The translations under genes and the position numbers were made by a program. A stretch of 12,212 nucleotides of DNA, taken from the NCBI GenBank assembly GCA_002309395.1, contig DBWU01000063.1:8608-20819 (forward strand), given 5' to 3'. The stretch's first letter is position 1. Each line of letters begins with the position of its first letter. Shown one piece after another: positions 6,581 to 12,212 of this stretch. The stretch comes from Oscillospiraceae bacterium UBA1230. Its GTDB lineage: Bacteria; Bacillota; Clostridia; Oscillospirales; Oscillospiraceae. The notes below the pieces were generated by a model. The model saw only the letters and a list, made by a program, of their open reading frames with translations. It had not been told where the DNA came from and searched no databases.

Positions 6581-7717
6581 TTACGACCGGGTATCCGCCG
6601 CGGTGCCGCAAGCGCCGAGCATCCTGTCTATATACGCATATGACTTTGCCTGATATCGCTTCAAAACCGGCGTTATCGCATCATAATCAATGATTTCCGG
6701 CTCCGCGTTCACCGGTCTGCCCGGCAGCTCCAACATGGCGACGAGGTTGGTCAACCGGTCTTTTTTGCTTTCACTCTCTTTTGACACGGTGGATAAAAGG
6801 GAAAACTGCCGTTTGAATAAAACGGAAAACGCAAGGCCGTGAAAGGAATTGGTGAAAACGTGTTCGGCGTTTGCCAGAAGACCGACAAATTCCTCCGGGC
6901 CGGCAGAGAAGCTTTTCCGATAAGGCGTCGCATGATTATGCCTGTTCGCCGGCAAAACCAGCACCTTCCATCCTCTGCGCTCTGCATACGCACGGATGAT
7001 CCGATCCTCTTCCTTCGGATAGTCGACCAGCGCGTAAACCAGGCAATACGGTTCTTTTTCTCTGTTCTTATTCCCGTCAGCCAGACAGCTCCAGCAGTCA
7101 TCGATCAGGAATACGGGATCCAGAACCAATTCTCCCCCGATCCCCATCTCGTTCAACAGCTCGACCCCGGATCGCTCCCTGACCGAAACGCATTGATAGG
7201 TACGGAGCAGTCGGCTCATTGTGTCCATGACGTCCCGCTCCTTTATCGCGGAAACGCCGAAGCTCGAGCCGTACGACGCCTTCGGACAGCCGTCCGGAAG
7301 AAAGTCAAACATATAATGCGTCGAAAAAACCTTGTGGTAGGGATTCCATATCTGGTCGCCGCCGCTGATATACAGATCATAGACCGGCGGGCATCGCAGC
7401 AATTCCTCATCCGTTTCATAGAACTGCCCGCTCACGTTGAGACGGGTCTCCCTGAAACGCCTGAACGCCGCCTTTTTCTTTTCTTCGTCCTTTGCGTGCC
7501 TAATGGTGGAATACTTGATCCGTATCCTCTCCCACAGGCTCTCTTCTCTTTTTCCGCCCGAACGGTCAAAGTGTGCGGATACCGCGTTCACCGATCGCCT
7601 GATCCGTATCAACTCGGCCTGATGACCCTTTGATTCCAGATACTGCTGCAGTGCGAACGCCTGGAGCACCGTCCCGTAATTATCCGACTCATAGAAGGTT
7701 AAAATACCGATCTTCAC
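6581..7717 (-). CDS. Polysaccharide pyruvyl transferase family protein
   Basis: This 378-residue cytoplasmic protein belongs to the family that includes CsaB, which adds ketal-linked pyruvate from phosphoenolpyruvate to sugars; some relatives are sugar transferases. All landmarks are present in order: KIGILTFYESDNYGTVLQAFAL at the N-terminus (NYGTVLQ 13-19), SGGDQIWNP (118-126), SYGSSFG (148-154), SVRERSG (178-184), LDPVFLI (199-205) and TNSFHGLAFS (289-298). The start is GTG at 7717 with GAAGGA overlapping the stop of the acetyltransferase gene; the gap is 10 bp, so the two are cotranscribed. The AT3 gene begins 22 bp downstream. Its likely job is pyruvylation of the glycan made by this locus; which sugar is modified cannot be read from the sequence. 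Confidence 0.92.
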   Translation of the reverse strand: MKIGILTFYESDNYGTVLQAFALQQYLESKGHQAELIRIRRSVNAVSAHFDRSGGKREESLWERIRIKYSTIRHAKDEEKKKAAFRRFRETRLNVSGQFYETDEELLRCPPVYDLYISGGDQIWNPYHKVFSTHYMFDFLPDGCPKASYGSSFGVSAIKERDVMDTMSRLLRTYQCVSVRERSGVELLNEMGIGGELVLDPVFLIDDCWSCLADGNKNREKEPYCLVYALVDYPKEEDRIIRAYAERRGWKVLVLPANRHNHATPYRKSFSAGPEEFVGLLANAEHVFTNSFHGLAFSVLFKRQFSLLSTVSKESESKKDRLTNLVAMLELPGRPVNAEPEIIDYDAITPVLKRYQAKSYAYIDRMLGACGTAADTRS

Positions 7718-7727
7718 ACTGGTTCCT

Positions 7728-8264
7728 TCACTTTCTTGCCATCAAATGCGCGGGGTTTCCCGCAACAACCGTCATGGGTTCCACATCGTGAACCACAACG
7801 CTGCCCGCGCCGATTTTTGCGCCGTCTCCGACGGTAACGCCGCCGATGACCGACACATTCGCACCGATCTCTACACAGTTTCCAATCACAGGGTTCTCCC
7901 CATGTTTTTTCCCGATCACGGTGCCGCAGACAACGGTGCAGTTTTCTCCTATGACGCACTGGCGGTTGATGATCAGCATTCCGTGGTGCTTGATGCAGAA
8001 ACCGCCGCCGATGTTTGTATCGGAAGGGATGTCAAACCCGTATCTGATCCCCTTTCGATGCAAAAAATGCTCACAAATCCTATTTAACAGCAAATTATTT
8101 TTTAAAATGCTTGCCAATCTAAACCAAACCATATAGTCCAAGCCGGGAATATGCCGCTTATTACGGATCAAATTTATAAAACTCCAGCGATCCGCTGTAT
8201 AGCGGCAGTAATCCTGCCTTAATACGTCAATCGCGTTTTGTTTTTTCATGCGTAGCGTCTTCAT
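7728..8264 (-). CDS. Left-handed beta-helix acetyltransferase (CysE/WcaB-like)
   Basis: This 178-residue protein resembles serine-acetyltransferase-type acyltransferases but is shorter than CysE. Residues 1-75 form a helical N-terminal part. From about 80 come hexapeptide repeats (NIGGGF, VIGENC, VIGKKH, VIGNCVEIGANVSVIGGVTVGDGAKIGAGSVVV), then the closing VAGNPAHLMARK typical of sugar O-acetyltransferases. The catalytic His is probably in IKHHGM (H93/H94). It would transfer acetyl from acetyl-CoA to a sugar or other hydroxyl in the cytoplasm. In a glycan locus a WcaB-like role is more likely than cysteine synthesis. ATG 8264 has only a weak Shine-Dalgarno (GGGCGGGA); a second ATG five codons in is possible. 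A 260-bp gap lies upstream, so it may begin a separate transcript with the pyruvyl transferase. Confidence 0.88.
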   Translation of the reverse strand: MKTLRMKKQNAIDVLRQDYCRYTADRWSFINLIRNKRHIPGLDYMVWFRLASILKNNLLLNRICEHFLHRKGIRYGFDIPSDTNIGGGFCIKHHGMLIINRQCVIGENCTVVCGTVIGKKHGENPVIGNCVEIGANVSVIGGVTVGDGAKIGAGSVVVHDVEPMTVVAGNPAHLMARK

Positions 8265-8524
8265 AATATATCCCGCCCAATACCGTTATTCTTTATGTGC
8301 AAAGTACCCACATTTCGATGGGAAGGACATTCTCCGCATATTCATACGCAGAGATGTCATTTTTTCTTTATACACAACCATCCTGTGCCATATAGTGGTT
8401 TTGTCAGGTGCGTTGCCATACTTTCAACGCCGATTTCCGCTCTACCGTCAATATGGCATTTAAGCCCCTTTGCTCTATCTATCGACGCCAACAGGGCAAC
8501 GGATCTATTTCCGAATAGTTTACT
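8265..8524. other. 260-bp gap inside the glycan operon, with gene-like remnants
   Basis: This is the largest gap in the glycan operon and is AT-rich. No accepted gene lies here. The frame of the upstream SDR gene stays open for 55 codons after its TAA stop, to a TGA at 8357. Its translation looks protein-like (it ends YGTGWLCIKKK), but I do not recognise it and it has no good start of its own. A 24-codon ORF (8286-8360) overlaps that TGA. An imperfect 10-bp hairpin with two G-U pairs lies at 8331-8354, with no T-run on the minus strand. I saw no convincing promoter. The gap may be decayed coding DNA or a leader for the acetyltransferase. Confidence 0.4.
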
Positions 8525-9592
8525 TTACTTTTCCTTATAAAAAAGATATCTGGCAAAAAAGTAGTCCAATTTTTGGCGTGCAGACGGCATCTCGCTCCAT
8601 TTGGCACGCTCACCTGTAATTCTATCAAGTTTTCCCTGTGTAATCCAGTTAATGCCGCGAAATTCCTGATCCTTCACAAACGTTTTCAGGCAACCCGGCA
8701 ATCCCTGCTCTATGCGGAGAAAATCGGAACAATCATATATCTCCGCTATCTTTGACATGGAAAACTCTCTGTCAAGTAAACGGTCATACTTCGCTCTATA
8801 GAGATCCTTCGGCGTTTTCTCTATCGTTTCCACAAACACCACGTTTGCTTTATAGCCGAGGCTGTTTAAACTCTTTGTGTAGCAATCCAGCACCTCGCGC
8901 CATGTAACCGATTGCTCATTTGCGATATGATAAATCTCTCCCAGCGTTTTTTGATTCCCGATCAGTTTCAAAAGGGCTCTCGCCACATCATCCCCCCACG
9001 TCATGGTCGTCTTCTTATCCAATAACTCTCTGGGAAAAACGATAGATCTGTCATGGAAAACTCTATATAGCCACTCCTCTTTTTCCTGCAAACCCAACTG
9101 CATTTTATCACTGCTGTAAGTAATGTACGGTCGTATGATTGTCCAATTCCGCATATCGCTTTCAAGCAACAGATCTTCTTGCTGGGCTTTCGCAACGGCA
9201 TAGTTGCCGGAGTGCAAAAACGCCGGGTCATCCACACTATCTATCAGCCGGGAAGATTGTTCAGAAAGCGGTGAATCGCTGTCAGCATATACTCTGGCGG
9301 AGCTCAGGAACAGATACTGCCGTGTCATGGACAACAGGAAACCACACCTCTGGCGGAATTCTTCTGTGGAATATATCATAAAATCCACGATTGCATCCCA
9401 CTTTTCATGGCGGGATGTAATTTCCCGCAAAAACGCCATGTCCTTCCCATTGCCGATAAAATAGTGCACGTTATCTGCATCGGTATGTACTTTTCGGGAG
9501 GTGATACAAACTGTATTATTCTTATCCAGTGATAGCAGGAAAGCCAGATGCTTTCCCATTGTCCCTGTCCCGCCAAGTAATAAAACCCTCAT
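8525..9592 (-). CDS. NAD(P)-dependent epimerase/dehydratase-like extended SDR
   Basis: This 355-residue protein is of the extended short-chain dehydrogenase/reductase type that epimerises, dehydrates or reduces nucleotide-linked sugars. The N-terminal Rossmann motif is GGTGTMG (7-13). The Ser-Tyr-Lys site is complete: LFLSSARVY (S97/S98), and YAVAK (Y131, K135). The C-terminal half, with IRPYITYS and a WREVL region, fits the substrate domain. Length is within the usual 310-360 range. ATG 9592 has GGAG five bases upstream, and the gene begins 11 bp after the stop of the TPP enzyme gene, so both are clearly cotranscribed. That pairing suggests it may act on the product or acceptor of the TPP enzyme, for example reducing a keto-sugar. 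Exact substrate not identifiable. The sequence is AT-richer than the genes to its left. Confidence 0.9.
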   Translation of the reverse strand: MRVLLLGGTGTMGKHLAFLLSLDKNNTVCITSRKVHTDADNVHYFIGNGKDMAFLREITSRHEKWDAIVDFMIYSTEEFRQRCGFLLSMTRQYLFLSSARVYADSDSPLSEQSSRLIDSVDDPAFLHSGNYAVAKAQQEDLLLESDMRNWTIIRPYITYSSDKMQLGLQEKEEWLYRVFHDRSIVFPRELLDKKTTMTWGDDVARALLKLIGNQKTLGEIYHIANEQSVTWREVLDCYTKSLNSLGYKANVVFVETIEKTPKDLYRAKYDRLLDREFSMSKIAEIYDCSDFLRIEQGLPGCLKTFVKDQEFRGINWITQGKLDRITGERAKWSEMPSARQKLDYFFARYLFYKEK

Positions 9593-9603
9593 TCTATCTC
9601 CAT

Positions 9604-11364
9604 CTATTCTTCATTATTTTGCAACGCCTTAACAATCGCCTGCCCCCGCTTGCCAATTACACGCTTAATAGCTGTTTTTACGGTTCCTTCCATATCGACC
9701 TGCTCCTTGCCTGCCAGCGTCTTGATTATTCTCAATGCGCTGCTTTCCTCTTTTGTATCAGTAAATACTTCAAACAAAACAGGCTTGCCAATTCTTTCCG
9801 AACTGCAAAAAACCGGCAGTTTTTGCTCAAACTCATTTTTATCGGATGCAGATATGTAATGAAAACCAAGATCTTCTGCGTAATGCTTCACAAGAAAACG
9901 TGACCGATTGCCGAAATGCCCGGCAGCGGCAATATACGGATCCGCATTTTCACCGAATTGCTCGCCTGCAGAGTCAGGATTTTTAAACTGTTGGGCAATA
10001 CCGTTGTTGATGAGGATGATCCGCAAATTATCTTTGCAATGTCTGTTCCCAAGCGAATTCATATCATAAAAGAATGACAAATCTCCGAAGACTCCGAAGA
10101 ACAGTTGATCAGGATCAGCCAAAGACGCACCGATCAAAGAGGACATGTTCCCGTCAATTCCAAAACCGCCCGTATTGCAAAAACCGGTATAGCTCTTTTC
10201 GGTTTCAAAGAAATTCCATGACCGCAAAGAGCTTTGTATGCCAAAATGTATCACGCAATTTTCGGGCAAAGACGGCAATACCCTCGACCCGACCCATATG
10301 TTGGAGAACGGAAGCTGATCTATCTGCGCCCTAATCGCGGATACCTCTCTTTGCCATTCACGCGCGTAACCGGAATCATCATAACCGCAGGGATCAACGG
10401 AATAGTGCTTAAAGAAATCCACTTCACGCATCTCAAAAACGTTCTCCAAATGCCCGAACGTATTCTTCACTTCACCGTCAGGGTTGACTCTCCACGTCTC
10501 CTTAACACGTATATTATCAAAATCCATGCCATGTATCTCACCGATATGGATCAGCAAATCGATATCGCAGCAATCCGGATGGTAGTTGCGCTGCGCCAGC
10601 AAGAGATTCGGATGTACTGCATAGCCGCCGTTATACTTGCTGATATGGTCGACCAGAACAACCGCGTTATTCGTCTTGCAAAACTGCTCCAATGCATTCG
10701 TTTCGTCCTCTGACCAAACTTTATGCTCGCCGACTATCACGGCAATTTTACACTTTCTTATTGCGGGAAGCTGATCACCGTAAGTATAACGCGTTATCTT
10801 TCTGACGCTCGGAAGTTCCTTAATGGAAAAGTCGCGGTTATATGATGCGGTAAGGTTAATATGTACCGGACCTCCGCCGCGATGTGTCAACTCTAAAATT
10901 GCCTTATTGATTAGGACAGCGTAGTCTTTTTCTTCTTTTTTTGTTTTTATCTGCGGCAGATTGAGACTATACCTTGCAATATCATTCGGTAACACTCTCC
11001 GGTCGATACATTGAGGAGAGTTCATGCCAATGCGCGAAATGTCCTGGGAGGACGTAACCGCTAAAATGGGCAATTTACGGTAATACGCTTCTGTCAGGCC
11101 AGGCATGTAATTTCTGGATGCCGTAGCGCCGGTACAACTCAAAACCACAGGTTCATTGCTTTGAGCGCTCATTCCGCAAGCCAAATAAGCAGCTGAGCGT
11201 TCATCAACACAAGAATACAGCTCGAAGAAACCATCGTGCTGAACACTCGCCACAAAACTGATATTTGTCACTCCCGGACTTGCAACCACTTTTCTTATGC
11301 CATGCGCCTTGAGCAAACTAATCAATAATAAGGTTTGCTTCTCATTTGCATAGTATGTGTTCAT
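9604..11364 (-). CDS. MenD-like thiamine-diphosphate-dependent enzyme
   Basis: This 586-residue enzyme follows MenD (SEPHCHC synthase) from end to end. The N-terminal PYR domain (1-180) has VASPGVTNIS (27-36), VDERSAAYLACG (53-64) with the cofactor-activating E55, CTGATASRNYMPGLTEA (77-93) and NSPQCID (115-121). A central domain spans about 200-340. The PP domain has GGFGIDGNMSS (399-409) and the cofactor motif GDLSFFYDMNSLG to INN (427-454), as in MenD. However, positions where MenD carries substrate-binding Arg are changed: SPGSR is SPGV (V32), and the NRGASGIDG equivalent reads NTGGFGIDG. It therefore probably does not make SEPHCHC. In a glycan locus beside an SDR, joining a two- or three-carbon unit to a sugar or small acid is conceivable. 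ATG 11364 has GGAGGA six bases upstream; an ATG six codons earlier lies upstream of this RBS. Glycosyltransferase gene 39 bp upstream. Confidence 0.88.
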   Translation of the reverse strand: MNTYYANEKQTLLLISLLKAHGIRKVVASPGVTNISFVASVQHDGFFELYSCVDERSAAYLACGMSAQSNEPVVLSCTGATASRNYMPGLTEAYYRKLPILAVTSSQDISRIGMNSPQCIDRRVLPNDIARYSLNLPQIKTKKEEKDYAVLINKAILELTHRGGGPVHINLTASYNRDFSIKELPSVRKITRYTYGDQLPAIRKCKIAVIVGEHKVWSEDETNALEQFCKTNNAVVLVDHISKYNGGYAVHPNLLLAQRNYHPDCCDIDLLIHIGEIHGMDFDNIRVKETWRVNPDGEVKNTFGHLENVFEMREVDFFKHYSVDPCGYDDSGYAREWQREVSAIRAQIDQLPFSNIWVGSRVLPSLPENCVIHFGIQSSLRSWNFFETEKSYTGFCNTGGFGIDGNMSSLIGASLADPDQLFFGVFGDLSFFYDMNSLGNRHCKDNLRIILINNGIAQQFKNPDSAGEQFGENADPYIAAAGHFGNRSRFLVKHYAEDLGFHYISASDKNEFEQKLPVFCSSERIGKPVLFEVFTDTKEESSALRIIKTLAGKEQVDMEGTVKTAIKRVIGKRGQAIVKALQNNEE

Positions 11365-11370
11365 TGCAAT

Positions 11371-11376
11371 TCCTCC
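11371..11376 (-). promoter_or_regulatory. RBS deciding the start of the MenD-like gene
   Basis: GGAGGA with a six-base spacer (ATTGCA) precedes ATG 11364. The earlier in-frame ATG at 11382 has no such site and would place this RBS inside the coding sequence. Confidence 0.75.
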
Positions 11377-11403
11377 GTCCATAACGTAAAACCGTTGCCG
11401 GTA

Positions 11404-12212
11404 TTAGGTGTCACGTTGCTTCTTCCTATAATCTTGTTTCCTTGTTTCAAACCGCTTGTCAGCCATCGCATAGAAGAGCCTCGCCTGCTTGCAGCGGAAG
11501 AGTATTTTATAAATTGTATTGATCTTCCTCATAGGTTTGAGATGCATCTCAGACACCCATTTTTGTGCATCCGAATCTCTCATTATGCTCCGTATCGTTG
11601 CCAGACGCTCCGCTTTCGTCTTTTTGTTGTTCGGCTTGTTCTCGTTTTCACAGCATTCAAAAACAAACAGCGCGGCGCGGCAGCTCATCTGCCTGTGGAA
11701 ATCATACGGCGCATAGTGATCTACCACGCTTTGCAAGTACGACACCAGCGGCTTGATGAGTCCCCACATATCCTTCGTGTAACCCTTGGACAAGGACTCG
11801 TAGTTCATACGGTTATGGTATAAATACGCATCGCCCAAATAGCAGTAGCTGTTTGCCCGGATCGTGCATTCAAAGGTGAACGGAAGATCCTGACATCTGC
11901 GGAAGCGCTTATCAAAACGGATACGGTGGGTGTCGATCAGCTCTTTTTTATAAAGCCGCAGCCAGTTGCACCAGCGGATGGTGTTCTCGCCGCCGCCTTC
12001 ATCAAAGCCTGCCAGTAGACGGGGAAAAATCACCCGTTCCATCTCACGGCGGTCATAATAGCCGGACGGAAAATACGGCGCTTCCTTTTTATCCTCATTC
12101 CTGTATACGTTACAGAACACGATATCCACGTCCCGCGCGCTCGCCGCAGTGAACATCGTTTCATACATATCCGGCTCCAGCCAGTCGTCGGAATCAACGA
12201 AGCCGATGAACT
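11404..12212 (-). CDS. Family-2 glycosyltransferase, N-terminus outside the window
   Basis: The C-terminal 269 or so residues of a GT-A fold glycosyltransferase are visible; the frame is open to the right edge, so the start lies outside. The first visible residues read FIGFVDSDDWLEPDMYETMF, where DSDD is the nucleotide-sugar/metal-binding DxD region of family 2 capsule-type transferases. It continues as VDIVFCNVYR, and the acceptor part has CNWLRLYKKELI and RRCQDLPFTFEC, the last at the position where many relatives have ED. An ATG at 12168 is internal, not the true start. It should transfer a sugar from a nucleotide donor to a lipid-linked glycan at the inner face of the membrane. It is 39 bp upstream of the MenD-like gene on the same strand. 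The C-terminus is Lys/Arg-rich. Sugar specificity unknown. Confidence 0.92.
   Translation of the reverse strand, partial: FIGFVDSDDWLEPDMYETMFTAASARDVDIVFCNVYRNEDKKEAPYFPSGYYDRREMERVIFPRLLAGFDEGGGENTIRWCNWLRLYKKELIDTHRIRFDKRFRRCQDLPFTFECTIRANSYCYLGDAYLYHNRMNYESLSKGYTKDMWGLIKPLVSYLQSVVDHYAPYDFHRQMSCRAALFVFECCENENKPNNKKTKAERLATIRSIMRDSDAQKWVSEMHLKPMRKINTIYKILFRCKQARLFYAMADKRFETRKQDYRKKQRDT

Noticed and set aside
8331..8354. Hairpin as terminator of the SDR gene
   Set aside because: The stem is imperfect (two G-U pairs), and the minus strand has no T-run after it. The T-run lies on the plus-strand side, where no gene precedes it.

Overview
The window looks like a piece of a Gram-positive, spore-forming Firmicutes (Clostridia) chromosome. 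The basis is an alpha/beta-type small acid-soluble spore protein (SASP) gene at the left end, strong AGGAGG-type ribosome binding sites, TTG and GTG starts, and mid-to-high GC on the left. Every gene I accept lies on the minus strand, so transcription runs right to left. No tRNA, rRNA, CRISPR array, transposase or phage gene was recognised.

Layout from left to right: 1-186 is non-coding and holds a nested inverted repeat followed by two strong hairpin terminators. 187-384 is the SASP gene. A 168-bp gap with a 15-bp hairpin separates it from an iron-dependent alcohol/aldehyde dehydrogenase (553-1725). From 1814 to the right edge runs a surface-glycan locus. In transcription order its genes are: a family-2 glycosyltransferase cut by the window edge, a MenD-like thiamine-diphosphate enzyme, an extended SDR (epimerase/dehydratase/reductase), a left-handed beta-helix acetyltransferase, a polysaccharide pyruvyl transferase, a frameshifted acyltransferase-3 membrane protein, an SGNH-fold membrane-anchored protein, an MBOAT acyltransferase, and a stand-alone nucleotidyltransferase-like protein. 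Most junctions are 10-40 bp or overlap, which suggests an operon. Larger gaps at 5430-5599 and 8265-8524 could divide it.

How the genes may work together (inference): the glycosyltransferase builds an oligosaccharide. The TPP enzyme and SDR are adjacent (11 bp apart) and could make an unusual sugar or acyl building block. The pyruvyl transferase and the cytoplasmic acetyltransferase would decorate the lipid-linked or nucleotide-linked precursor. The MBOAT/SGNH pair, and the AT3 protein if functional, would add acyl groups at or across the membrane. The locus is therefore rich in decoration enzymes: three separate acyl-transfer systems plus ketal pyruvylation.

The most interesting point is the MenD homologue (9604-11364). 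It keeps the cofactor-binding signature and catalytic Glu of MenD, but lacks the arginines that MenD uses to hold isochorismate and 2-oxoglutarate, and it sits in a glycan cluster with an SDR rather than with menaquinone genes. The DNA from about 8265 to 11500 is clearly more AT-rich than the left half (hand counts: 63% GC in 1141-1200, 35% GC in 10021-10080), consistent with a cassette acquired separately.
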